Of a stretch of DNA of 64,000 nt, positions 22,201 through 32,894 are shown in pieces (the first letter of the stretch is position 1; each line of letters starts with the position of its first letter). The stretch spans positions 15,551,335 through 15,615,334 of the forward strand of contig NC_088297.1 of assembly GCF_032854445.1 (NCBI RefSeq). The letters run 5' to 3'. The notes beneath the pieces are model-generated. The model worked only from the letters and a program-made list of their open reading frames with translations. It did not search any database and was not told where the DNA came from. Made by a program: the position numbers and the translations under genes. Source of the stretch: Liolophura sinensis (Eukaryota; Mollusca; Polyplacophora; Chitonida; Chitonidae).

Positions 22201-25200
22201 GAAATTTTTTTATTATTCCTTCTTTAAATGGAAGAACAGCAACCTGCGGATGGTCGTGGGTTCCCCTGGGGCGCTGCCCGGTATACTCCCACCATAATGT
22301 TGGCCGCCGTCGTATAAGTGCAATATTCTTGAGTACGGTGTAAAACACCAATCAAATAAATAAATGAAAGAGACAGAAATATTAAATTAAAATTGACAGA
22401 AATAAATTAAGAAAAGAAATTCCATCAGAAACTTCAGAGTATTTTTGAGAGTTGGTCAGTTTGCCCCAAAGGAACATATGTTAAATAATGGAATAAAACT
22501 TTTTTTCAAGGAGTGAAATTTTTCTGAATGACATTAAAGTGAATGCCTTATATTTATTTATTTATTTAATTGGTGTTTTACGCCGCACTCAAGAATATTT
22601 CACTTATATGACGGCAGCCAGCATTTTGGTGGGAGGAAATTGGGCAGAGCGTGGGGAAAACCCACGACCATCTGCATGTTGCTGTCAGACCTTCCTACTT
22701 ACGGCCGGAGACGAAGCCAGCGTGAGCTGGATGGATGCCTTATAAATTTGTGGAATTACAGATATTTCTCCTTTATGCATTCTAAATAATGAATTTTATT
22801 GTTTTGCATCACTTTTATGTTGATTTCATTTTGATTGGCCAGGAGGAGCGGGGATGACTATGATCGCAGAGAATTCGACAAGCCTCGAGTCCAGCCAGAG
22901 GTCAGGTAAGGTCACAGCCTCACTTTGGTGTATCAGTATGCCAGTGAGTGGGGGGTTTCTGCCTTTGTTAGCAAAGATGGGTAAAGGGTGTGACAGTCAG
23001 GCATCTCAGTGAAGCAGCACTTGATAAAAGAGCGCTGGAAATCCATCCTACAACAAAGAGGCACATTACATGCACTCTAAGGATTTCTTTGTCGTCATAT
23101 GACTGAAAAATTGTATAGTGTGACATTAAACCCCAAGCACTCACTCACTCACTCACTCATAATTGACATAAGATGTGGTCAAGCAGTGAGATGTCTAATC
23201 TGCCGTTGTTCCTGCAGGCTTGACCCTCGACCTGACCCTCGCTATGAACATGTATACAGACAGCATGAGTACGAAGAGAAGGCACAGCAAATGGACGATC
23301 TCAAGTTAGAGAAGATACAGAGAAATCCCAACGACCTGCGGCACAACCTGCTGAAGAAACATGATCGGCAGGTAGAGGAACCAGATAGGTAGGTGAGAGA
23401 GGGTGAGAGCGGAAACATGATCGGCAGGTAGAGGAATCAGATAGGTAGGTGTGAGAGGGTGAGAGCAGAAACATGATCGGCAGGTAGAGGAATCAGATAG
23501 GTAGGTGTGAGAGGGTGAGACCAGAAACATGATCAGCAGGTAGAGGACTCAGATAGGTAGGTGTGAGAGGGTGAGACCAGAAACATGATCAGCAGGTAGA
23601 GGACTGATAGGTAGGTGTGAGAGGGTGGGAGCAGAAACATGATCGGCAGGTAGAGGAATCAGATAGGTAGGTGTGAGAGGGTGAGAGCAGAAACATGATC
23701 AGCAGGTAGAGGACTCAGATAGGTAGGTGTGAGAGGGTGGGAGCGAAAAGATGATCGGCAGGTAGAGGACTCAGATAGGTAGGTATGAGAGGGTGAGAGC
23801 AGAAACATGATCGGCAGGTAGAGGAATCAGATAGGTAGGTGTGAGAGGGTGAGAGCAGAAACATGATCGGCAGGTAGAGGACTCAGATAGGTAGGTGTGA
23901 GAGGGTGAGAGCAGAAACATGATCGGCAGGTAGAGGACTCAGATAGGTAGGTGTGAGAGGGTGAGACCAGAAACATGATCGGCAGGTAGAGGACTCAGAT
24001 AGGTAGGTGTGAGAGGGTGGGAGCAGAAACATGATCAGCAGGTAGAGGACTCAGATAGGTAGGTGTGAGAGGGTGAGAGCATAAACATGATCAGCAGGTA
24101 GACTCGGTTAGGTAGGTGTGAGAGGGTGGGAGCAGAAACATGATCAGCAGGTAGAGGACTCAGATAGGTAGGTGTGAGAGGGTGAGACCAGAAACATGAT
24201 CGGCAGGTAGAGGAATCAGATAGGTAGGTGTGAGAGGGTGGGAGCAGAAACATGATCAGCAGGTAGAGGACTCAGATAGGTAGGTGTGAGAGGGTGAGAG
24301 CATAAACATGATCAGCAGGTAGACTCGGTTAGGTAGGTGTGAGAGGGTGGGAGCAGAAACATGATCGGCAGGTAGAGGACAGATAGGTAGGTGTGAGAGG
24401 GTGAGAGCAGAAACATGATCAGCAGGTAGAGGACTCAGATAGGTAGGTGTGAGAGGGTGAGACCAGAAACATGATCAGCAGGTAGAGGACTGATAGGTAG
24501 GTGTGAAAGGGTGGGAGCAGAAACATGATCGGCAGGTAGAGGAATCAGATAGGTAGGTGTGAGAGGGTGAGAGAGGAAACATGATCAGCAGGTAGAGGAC
24601 AGATAGGTAGGTGTGAGAGGGTGAGAGCAGAAACATGATCAGCAGGTAGAGGACTCAGATAGGTAGGTGTGAGAGGGTGAGACCAGAAACATGATCAGCA
24701 GGTAGAGGACTGATAGGTAGGTGTGAGAGGGTGGGAGCAGAAACATGATCGGCAGGTAGAGGACAGATAGGTAGGTGTGAGAGGGTGAGAGCAGAAACAT
24801 GATCAGCAGGTAGAGGACTGATAGGTAGGTGTGAGAGGGTGGGACCAGAAACATGATCGACAGGTAGAGGACTCAGATAGGTAAGTGTGAGAGGGTGAGA
24901 CCAGAAACATGATCAGCAGGTAGAGGAATCAGATAGGTAGGTGTGAGAGGATGAGACCAGAAACATGATCAGCAGGTAGAGGACTGATAGGTAGGTGTGA
25001 GAGGGTGGGAGCAGAAACATGATCGGCAGGTAGAAGAATCAGATAGGTAGGTGTGAGACACCTTTTTATATATAGTGACAGATTTTGTTGTCAAAACTGC
25101 GTGTAAATTTTTGTACAGTGTGTGCACATGATTATAAGAAACTTAAGTTCAATTTATCAGGCAATATTCCTCATAATTTGGGCTTTTTGAAGGGTGTCAA

Positions 25201-28200
25201 AATGTTCTTATATTTGACCCTGAATTTGTTCTTGGTATTCGGTTGTTTTTTGTTGTTTTTTGAAAAAGGAACAAATGCTCCAATAAAACTTGTAAAGTGT
25301 TGCAAATCTGTGATTATTTTTTCTTAATCTTTTGTTTTTGTCTGGCTGTATCTTCTGCCAAATGCCTTATTCTCATTAAAATTCTTTCCCCTCTCAGTGC
25401 TAAATACCCAGTGAAGAGCCGCAGAGGACTTAAAGAAGACCGAAGTCAACAGTTATCTCGTTCACCAGTTAGGTTTAGTATGTCTCCTGGAAAAGGCCGT
25501 AGTCTTTCACGATCAAGGTCACGTTCCAGATCAAGAGGTCATTCCCATGGTAACAGCCGTTCACCAGAAAGAGGGCGTGATAAGTATAGAGGTAGGTTAC
25601 TTGTAAATTTATTATAAAATTTCTTCTTGGTGAGATTGTAAGATATTGTAGAATACTAAGTTTTCAGTGGGGTCCTCCATGGCCAAGGGGGATAGCATAC
25701 CAGCACGTGCAATGACCCATGAGCCTGCCACCAGTGTGATCAGTGTGGGTTCACGTCCAGCTCATCCTGTCCTCCTCTCTGGCGACACGTAGGAAAGTCT
25801 GCCCGCAACCTGCAGATGGTCGTTGACTTTCCCCTGACCTCTGCCCGGCTTTTTCCCACCATAATGCTGACCGCCATCATAGAAATGAAATATTCTTCTG
25901 TGAGTTCGGCATAAAACACCGAATCAAACGAATAGATAAATAAGTTTCATTGTCCTCCCACCGTGACGCTGGTTGCAGGAGTGAAATCATTTTGAGTACA
26001 GCCCAAACACACAAGTCAAATAAATGAATAAGTAAAGTTGTGTGTTAGTCACCGCCTGGTTTTGTAATACATGTATCTTAAACAGTTATTGTAATTGTAC
26101 ATGTATGCGGAACTGCACGATTGTTTTATGAATTAATGGGTCGCCTCGACTGCGGCATCAAAGGCAAAGAAAACACTAAAATGAAGTATGCATCAAATGA
26201 AAGACCATTAAAAACTGTCCAGAAAAATAGTTTGTTTACAGTTTGTTTAACCTAATAAAATGCATTTTATTCCATGGCTTGCCGTTTCTGACCACAATGG
26301 TACCAGTGACGTCACATAAGGTTTCTGCTACTTATTGCACATTGGACATGTCTGCTACATATCATCATTCGAAATACATATTTGTATTGGGCCATGAATG
26401 CCTTTGCTAATTTGACCTTGAAGTGAATAATTTCATCCAAAAAGTAAAGATGTGACATCATGGATATCTTGTGCATTACAACAGACCAAGGTAGATTCTG
26501 ATTGTTCTAATAAAAAAAAATTGCAGTCTTTGTCCTTAAAGGGATGCAGAATTGATGCTGATGGGCTTACAGTGAAGACAGGGTTTCCTGTGTGAAACCA
26601 TGCAGTGATTTCTGGTTCTATTTAGCGCTGTTCAGACAGATCTTGTATTATATGTATATTGTGTTCATTGCTGATTTCTGCGTGTCTAACAGGTCGCAGT
26701 GCAGACAGGTCACGGATCAATCTTTCCCACTCAGGTAGGCTCACTGTTTTTTCTGTGATTTAGTTGTTTGAACATGTGCTTCTAAGAACGGGTTCAATGC
26801 TGTCTCCAGTCACACCTACATGTGTATGAGTTAAGACACAAAAATTTTGTAGTCGATCCCTAAAGGAAAAGACAACACTAGACTTAATGTATGTATGCAT
26901 ATATAAAGTATACCACATAAAGTGTGAAAGACTTTATTTTTGTGATGTTAATGGAGGTATTGCAGCTTACAAAGTAAGCAAAATTGCTATGTTATCAGTT
27001 TTAACCAACCAGGCATGGCCTATTTCTATACTGGGTCGAGTCACACCTAAGACTTTAAAAGAGGAAGTTGTAACTTCCTCGCTTGGCGTTCAGCATGAAG
27101 GGGATATTGCAACGACTGGTTGACCCGTTTCAGTACAATGAGCCAGGCGAGGCGTCGTACTTGCTTTTGGTAAGGCGTCTCAGTGAAGCAGCACTAGATA
27201 AAAGAGCGGTTGAAATCCGTCCTGCAACAAGGAGGCACATTACATGCCCTCTAGGAATCCTTCGTTGTCATATGACTGAAAAATTGTTAAGTGCGACGTT
27301 AAACCCCAAGCCCTCACTCACTCACCCTATTTCTATAAACCAGTTTCACTAGTCATATGACGACGAAGGAATTTTTTGAGTGCATGTAATGTGCCTCCTT
27401 GTTGCAGGACAGATTTCCACCATTCTTTTATCTAGTGCTGCTTCACTAAGACACCTTACTGAAGGCAAGTAAGTCGCCCCACTCGAGCCATTATACTGAT
27501 ACGGGTCAACCAGTCGTTGCACTGAGAGTGAAATGAATATCAGTAAATGTCTGCCAGCTCATGGGAGATAACCCAGTGGCATTATGGCCTGACGTTTTGA
27601 GCGTCCCCATGGCGGTCCATATTGATCTCATTGTCCTATGGCAATTAATGTTACATTTATTATATTAGCAAAATGTTCAGTACCAAGATGGTTGCTACTC
27701 AGATTACTTATTTAAGTACAGTGGACACCAGAAAGATTAAGGCTTATGTTGTTTAATTCAGGTGATAGGTATAAGAGTGACAAGTCCTACCCCAGACATC
27801 GTGATGACATGACCTGGAAAGAGCGTGTTGACCTTGCCAACAAAGGTCACTCACATTTGATGCATTCCCCAAGAGGGAGGGGCCAAGGGTTTAGAGGGCG
27901 TGGCTTTGTTAGGGGGTTTGGACGTGGCAACTTCAGGGTAAGTATGTTATCATTGTTGTCTGGAAAAGGTTTTTTTCTTCTCATTTCTGATGTGAAAGAT
28001 TAGAATTTATTTATTTATTTGTTTTATTGGTGTTTTATTGGTGTTTTATGCCGTGCTCAAGACTATTTCACTGATACAACGGCAGCCAGAATTATGGTGG
28101 GAGAAAGCTGGGCAGAGCCCGGTGAAAACCCACGACCATCTGCAGGTTGCTGACACACCTTCCCTAATATGAATGGAGAGGATCCGGCATGACTGGACTT

Positions 28201-30477
28201 GAACTCATATCGACCGCATTAGTGTATGGACTTCTGGGTCATTGCGCTGTGCTGGCGTGCTTTCCCCTTCCGGCCCCAATTAGAATTAAAAGAAACAGGC
28301 CTCAGGATCACAAAGTGATCTTAAGAGTTACGTTAACATTTTAATTATTAAATTTGGTATGTTCCTTTCTGTTCAAATTTATTATACAATAACTTATCCA
28401 GAATTTATGTAGTCTAGCAATATTTTGACCTTGTTACATCGGAAATAACAGTTTGAAAGTGATTTTGAAATTTTGACTAAGATCCCTTTGTGACCCTTGG
28501 GCCAGACATTTCAGTGAAAAATAAAATCAAATAAAATAAAATATGAAATTTCTATCAGGAAGCCAAATTTAAACTTTATATTAGGGCCTTTTTTGGAGGG
28601 AAGGTCAGGTTACAGCCAGGGAGCATTTGTTTGATGATGGCATAATACAACATTTCAAACTTGACCGAAAGAAAATTGTGTATGCAAGTACTAATTTAAT
28701 GTATGAAGGAATAGCAGGAACATCAGTTGGATATTTACACACAAGTCAGGTCACATAGTTTATGTCAGAGAAAGATCTCTTTTTTTCGTCAAAGAAAGAA
28801 ATAGCTTGTTGCACTTGGACATTACACACGTGTGGACAAGGTGTTTTGTTGTCAGTCGAGCTAATGAGGACGCATGTTGAAATCCTTCACTCACTTGTTC
28901 CACTACAGCTTGCAGACAGGAGGTTTGTCAGGTGTCTGCTGAAGGGTGGTGGTTTTCTCTGGGTATTTAGAAACCGGCCTGTCAAGATATTCTGTATTTT
29001 CACTTGAACTTAAAAAAAAGGCATTTTTAGAGACATATAAGGATAATAAAATAACTAAGTTGCCTCTTTCCGGTGTCTGCTGAAGGGTGGTGATTTTCTC
29101 TGGGTATTTAGAAACTGGCCTGTCAGGATATTCTGTATTTTCACTTGAACTTAAAAAAAAGGCATTTTTAGAGACATATAAGGATAATAAAATAACTAAG
29201 TTGCCTCTTTCCGGTGTCTGCTGAAGGGTGGTGGTTTTCTCTGGGTATTTAGAAACTGGCCTGTCAGGATATTCTGTATTTTCACTTGAACTTAAAAAAA
29301 AGGCATTTTTAGAGACATATAAGGATAATAAAATAACTAAGTTGCCTCTTTCCGGTGTCTGCTGAAGGGTGGTGGTTTTCTCTGGGTATTTAGAAACTGG
29401 CCTGTCAGGATATTCTGTATTTTCACTTGAACTTAAAAAAAAGGCATTTTTAGAGACATACATGTATAAGGATAATAATAAGTTGCCTCTTTCCAGTAAG
29501 ATATTAACCACTTAGTAGCGGGAGCACTTAGGCAGCATGAACTCTCTCAAGATGGCACAATATACGTACACAAATTTAACGACTCGTCATCATCATGTCA
29601 CAGAAATATTATGTGATAAAACCACATGTGTACATGTACCTACATTTTTCATTAAGATATCATTCTACATTTTAAACAGACTTAAAACAGCTTTCTAAGA
29701 ACAACAGAACTCAAGAGTATGTCAAGGCAGAGTAGTCGTGAACAAAATACATGTACTGTGAGAGTTAGTTGAGAAATTCTTGAGGAGGGATTTTAACATC
29801 AGTGAAATAACCTAACAACTAACAGTTAATCATTTTTGTTGGCAGCCTGTTGGTGAACATGACAACCGTGATCGTGTGGATTACCAAGGCAGGGGTGGGT
29901 ATCGGGGTGGCTTCAGTTTCCGTGGTCGTGGGAGAGCTGGGAGGATCTTCAGAGGAGGGTTCCGAGGGCGGGGGTTCCATGATCGAGGAGGATTCAGAGG
30001 TCGAGGGTTCCGGCCAGACTACAACAAGCCACACACGTACAAACCGGGATTCAAGTCTGGTGGCTTTTGTAAGTTCCACAAATAATAATCAAATAATAAT
30101 AACTCTCAAATAATGTTGACTAAAAAAAAAAAAAAGCAATGACGTACAAAGCACAGTATAAATTCAAATATATGAGGCCACAAGTTTCAGCTGGTTTGAT
30201 ACTGAGGTCATCAGTGTCTAGGTAATATTGTGTATCTCCTTCTGCTTTCAAGAGAAGAAAAGAATTGGCCATTGAGATATAAAACTTTTTAAAAGGTTTT
30301 TTGATAAAAGTATTGCTCTTTAGACTGATTCCATGTACAGTTGTATTTGTGTTGTTCTTTGCAGCAAGCAGCTCCAACTCTCACGGCACCTGGAAACATG
30401 ATATGTATGACAAACTGGAGAACTCTCGAGAGGACGACCAGAAACCATCCAGCACGACAGAGAACACTGACAAGTAG
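19214..30477 (+). CDS. BCLAF1/THRAP3-like RS- and RGG-rich nuclear protein (5' incomplete)
   Basis: Exons seen: 19214-19468, 20274-20381, 20792-21457, 22843-22905, 23218-23388, 25398-25591, 26693-26734, 27762-27937, 29846-30068 and 30365-30477, ending in TAG. All introns are GT-AG and all phases agree, giving 669 residues after an initial split codon. Numbering from there, 1-121 is an arginine-serine domain. A conserved-looking block (GRRPMFDREEVKKF at about 260) lies in the large exon. At 365-420 is a charged segment with DLRHNLLKKHDRQ, resembling the DLRHDIDRRRKE segment of BCLAF1. A second RS run lies at 422-500 and RGG repeats at 535-625. The C-terminus has GTWKHDMYDKL, comparable to the WTHDKY tail of BCLAF1/THRAP3. 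That family acts in nuclear mRNP processing, export and transcription. The start exon was not found, and vertebrate paralogues are longer. Other RS/RGG proteins cannot be fully excluded. Confidence 0.75.
21497..21650 (-). mobile_element. SINE family A, 5' two-thirds
   Basis: Plus strand shows 'gtggccagcattgtggtggg', 'gccagcatgagctggacttg', then the reversed A-box area ('aggaggctcctgtgtcgttg'). It is inserted 40 bp after the donor of the large RS/RGG exon. Confidence 0.75.
21855..22000 (+). mobile_element. SINE family A, 5' half
   Basis: A clear head, 'cctccatggccgatgtggtt' (A-box-like), followed by 'caatgtggtcgctatgagtt' and 'ctgacagaaacctgcggatg'. The tail is missing. Confidence 0.75.
22232..22370 (+). 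mobile_element. SINE family A, 3' half
   Basis: 'agcaacctgcggatggtcgt', 'ccaccataatgttggccgcc', 'gcaatattcttgagtacggt' and a (aaat)n tail. It may be the 3' half of the head at 21855, split by an insertion. Confidence 0.8.
22551..22738 (-). mobile_element. SINE family A, 3' two-thirds
   Basis: The plus strand begins with (attt)n, then 'attggtgttttacgccgcac', 'cttatatgacggcagccagc' and 'gaagccagcgtgagctggat'. It lies about 100 bp upstream of the 63-bp exon at 22843. Confidence 0.8.
22985..23158 (+). mobile_element. SINE family B, 3' part
   Basis: 'aggcatctcagtgaagcagc', 'gaggcacattacatgcactc', 'catatgactgaaaaattgta' and '(cact)n'. It sits 60 bp upstream of an exon, so its end is close to the branch-point region. 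Confidence 0.8.
23357..25058 (+). repeat. 56-bp minisatellite amplifying an exon/5' splice-site junction
   Basis: The unit copies the last 32 bases of the upstream exon ('aaacatgatcggcaggtaga' onward to 'gatag') plus the first 24 bases of its intron ('gtaggtgtgagagggtgaga'). After the authentic junction at 23388/23389 about 30 further units follow, mostly 56 bp with 52-55 bp deletion variants. Each repeats the AG|GTAGGT donor. One unit near 24882 reads GTAAGT, closer to consensus than the real donor. Repeated variants (for example 'gcataaacatgatcagcagg' near 24080 and 24302) show a ~222-bp higher-order duplication. The array ends abruptly at 'gtgtgagaca'. Confidence 0.92.
25671..25945 (+). 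mobile_element. SINE family A, near full length
   Basis: Head 'tcctccatggccaaggggga' (decayed A-box), 'gggttcacgtccagctcatc' (B-box region), 'acctgcagatggtcgttgac', 'ccaccataatgctgaccgcc' and the tail 'gaaatattcttctgtgagtt'. It is intronic in the RS/RGG gene. Confidence 0.8.
26150..26480. repeat. dispersed repeat shared with 5960-6250
   Basis: Both places read through 'atgaaagaccattaaaaact', a run matching 'ttgtttaacctaataaaatg', then 'ccatggcttgccgtttctga'-like text and a 'gtgacgtcacataaggtttc'-like block, in the same order. Divergence is moderate. No coding potential is seen, and I cannot name the family. Confidence 0.6.
27035..27335 (+). mobile_element. SINE family B
   Basis: 'actgggtcgagtcacaccta', 'gaggaagttgtaacttcctc', 'gcttggcgttcagcatgaag', 'cagtgaagcagcactagata', 'acaaggaggcacattacatg' and 'catatgactgaaaaattgtt', ending in a (cact)n tail. 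Intronic. Confidence 0.85.
27338..27522 (-). mobile_element. SINE family B, inverted partner
   Basis: Immediately beside the previous copy and in the opposite orientation: 'tagtcatatgacgacgaagg', 'gcatgtaatgtgcctccttg', 'gtgctgcttcactaagacac' and 'cgggtcaaccagtcgttgca'. The pair forms an inverted repeat inside the intron and could fold in the pre-mRNA. Confidence 0.8.
28008..28278 (-). mobile_element. SINE family A, near full length
   Basis: (attt)n, a duplicated 'ttggtgttttattggtgttt', 'ttcactgatacaacggcagc', 'acgaccatctgcaggttgct', 'ccggcatgactggacttgaa' and a degraded head. Intronic in the RS/RGG gene, 70 bp after a donor. Confidence 0.8.
28925..29500. repeat. 141-bp minisatellite, 4 units
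   Basis: Four nearly identical 141-bp units. Copies start at the word 'ggtgtctgctgaagggtggt' at 28931, 29072, 29213 and 29354. Each contains 'ctgtattttcacttgaactt' and 'agagacatataaggataata'. Because 141 is 47 codons, the minus strand stays open for 202 codons with a 47-residue repeat (it includes NAFFLSSSENTEYPDRPVSK). The array lies in the last-but-one intron of the RS/RGG gene, antisense to it. I see no splice, start or domain evidence for a protein. Confidence 0.88.
29640..29775 (-). mobile_element. foldback-family arm fragment
   Basis: 'aagatatcattctacatttt', 'aaaacagctttctaagaaca' and 'agaactcaagagtatgtcaa' match the reverse arms at 1160-1290 and 150-330. It ends about 70 bp before an exon acceptor. 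Confidence 0.5.
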
Positions 30478-30599
30478 TGAGTCACTAAACGATGAGGGGA
30501 TGGATCTAGGACAAGTGGAAGCTGGCTGAGATAACCAGGCCGAAGGAGATATCGTAGGCAAGGTGTGATGTGGAGGCGTCTGTGTAGGACTATGTTCAA

Positions 30600-31220
30600 G
30601 AAGTATATCAAGTTGGGATGATACAAGAATAGGTGCTCTCATGATTAAGTGGACATCAGGCGTTCTCATGATGAAGTAGAGATTGAGCGTTACGATAAAG
30701 TTACGTTGAACAAGATATGAGCCGCTGTCATAAAGAACAAGACGTGAGGCATTCTCATGATTAAGTGGACATCAGGCATTCTCATGATGAAGCAGACATT
30801 GAGTGTTACGATAAAGCATACATCAAACAAGATGTGAGGCACTGTCATAAAAAACAAGGCAAGAGGCCTTTTCATGACTAAGTGGACATAAGGCATTCTC
30901 ATGAATAAGTGGACATCAGGTGTTCTCATGATGAAGCAGACATTGAGTGTTATGGTAAAGCATACGTCAAACAAGATATGAGGCACTGTCATAAAGAACA
31001 AGACGTGAGGCATTCTCATGATTAAGTGGACATCAGGCATTCTCATGATGAAGTAGAGATTAAAGCACTATTGTGCTGAAGCAGACCTGAAATGTTCTCA
31101 GGATGAAACATTCCATGAAAAAGTGATGGGATATTTCCTTGAGAAACCGTCATGGGCATGTTACACTGTGAAGCCGTCATGAGCATGATACACTGTGAAG
31201 CCGTCATGAGCATGACACAC
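30600..31220 (+). repeat. irregular tandem repeat in the RS/RGG gene 3' UTR
   Basis: Units of roughly 115-140 bp contain 'attctcatgattaagtggac', 'atgatgaagcagacattgag', 'gataaagcatacatcaaaca' and 'ggcactgtcataaagaacaa'. A shorter 'gaagccgtcatgagcatgac' repeat follows at 31140-31215. The array starts about 120 bp after the TAG at 30475-30477, so it is probably transcribed as 3' UTR. The 118-codon minus frame comes from the repeat. Confidence 0.75.
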
Positions 31221-31794
31221 TATGAAGCAGAATATATCATTCTACATTGAGATGTTGATGTACTGTATTTCACCTGAACTTTTCCTTTTTGTTTTTGCCT
31301 AATTCTGAGTGAGTGCTTGGGGTTTAACGTCGTAGCCTAATTCTGATTGATTCATCTGCCTTACAAGGGGTACGTAAGTTTTTTTGTGAAGTTAATTAAT
31401 TTTTCATCAGAAATTTTTGTACCAATCTTCAGATGAAATACTATATAGATGTGCATGTAACGAGGGGCTGTGTTAGCTTCAGAACTGTAGACCGATTACA
31501 ATATTTGCAAAACGTTGTGCATGTATAAATTTATAAAAACTGCTACAAATGTGGAAAGAATGTTTTTGGTGAGTATGTGTTGAATATGTCAGATGAACAC
31601 ATTTATACTGTGGGGTTTACTGATGTATGTCGAAAATTGTTGTGTAAACATTTAATTACCGTACTGTTTGATGTGTTAAGTGGTGAAAAAACAAAACAAA
31701 AACAAACCCTGTAGTATTTAGAGATCATGATGATCTACTTGCCATGATGCGAGACATGATTGGAAGTATGTTCAAGTGTTGGTATGAGCGTAGG

Positions 31795-31990
31795 CCATTT
31801 GTATGGGCAAGTACAGCTGGTATGGGCAAGTACAATTTGTATGGGCAAGTACTGTTTGTATGGGCAAGTACAATTGGTAGGGGCAAGTACAATTTGTACA
31901 ATTTGCATGGGCAAGTACAATTTGTATGGGCAAGTACAATTTGTACAATTTGTATGGGCAAGTACAATTTGTATGGGCAAGTGTCAGATT
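31795..31990. repeat. 19-bp minisatellite
   Basis: About nine units of 'gtatgggcaagtacaattt', some with a short 'gtacaattt' insertion. Several frames on both strands stay open because of the short units, and none is a gene. Confidence 0.85.
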
Positions 31991-32204
31991 AGTACTGGCA
32001 AGGAAATCTATGTTCTATACCTTATCATTGTGTACCAAGTGAACATCACATTGTTCGTCCTGTTGAGACAGTATTAACCATTGTACATGTATCATACACT
32101 GTTAAGAGATCGTGAAACCATTTATATGCAACGTTAGCAGCTGTAATCTGTCCCATTACTAGGATTTAACAAACTTTTGATATTTCTGAAAATTGTACGA
32201 TTTA

Positions 32205-32450
32205 CAGTACACTAAATGACCCTGAATTTCGTCCATGACTAACGCACCCATTTATCCTGATTCAGGGAGTTCTATTGCATTCAGAAAGGTGTTTAGGTGT
32301 TTGTGTGGAAGATGGGATGATATTCTGCAGGAAAATTTCACCAAGTTTCAGCACAGAAAATGATATATTTTGACATTTATTTGCCCCTGAAAAATGCACT
32401 TTTGTGGGCAAAATTCATGGTCGTTTAAGGTATGTATTAGGTCTTGTCAT
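32205..32450 (+). mobile_element. foldback-family arm
   Basis: The longest outward arm of the second foldback family: 'ctaaatgaccctgaatttcg', 'gggagttctattgcattcag', 'tgggatgatattctgcagga', 'tgacatttatttgcccctga' and 'gtttaaggtatgta'. It serves as the reference for the fragments at 150, 860, 1130, 4425, 12650, 29640 and 45090. Confidence 0.55.
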
Positions 32451-32654
32451 TTTTATTCCGCTTAACTTTTTTCCATGATAAAAGTTTTAATTTAATGCAA
32501 GAAAAGAGAACTGGTAGCTGACCTCAGCACTTAAAGGGCTGCCGTACATAATCATATTATAACCATAATAACATCTATAGCCATATTACGGGTGATCTTA
32601 CATAGATTCCATTGGAGATCTCCTGCCTCCCAATAGAATGACTCAATAAGCGCA

Positions 32655-32890
32655 CTCTGTAGGGAAAAATCTGTGCGTCACACAAAGGGAAAAATCTGTG
32701 CGTCACACATAGGGAAACATCTGTGCGTCACACATAGGGAAACATCTGTGTGTCACAGATAGGGAAAAATCTATGTGTAACACATAGGGAAATATCTATG
32801 TGTCACACCTCGGGGGAAAAACCTGTGTGTCACACATAGGGAAAAATCTGTGTAGCACACAAAGGGAAAAATCTGTGCGTCACAGTGAAA
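32655..32890. repeat. ~25-bp minisatellite, about 9 units
   Basis: Units of 'agggaaaaatctgtgcgtca' + 'cacat' with point variants (ctatgtgtaa, ctgtgtgtca). Confidence 0.85.
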
Positions 32891-32894
32891 AATT

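Noticed and set aside
23306..24854. Minus-strand frames with FLLPPSHTYLS repeats
   Set aside because: Antisense translation of the splice-site minisatellite; no independent support.
29819..30113. Minus and alternative plus frames (Glu/Ser/Pro-rich and Val/Gly-rich)
   Set aside because: Shadows of the RGG exon 29846-30068, whose frame is fixed by both flanking splice phases.
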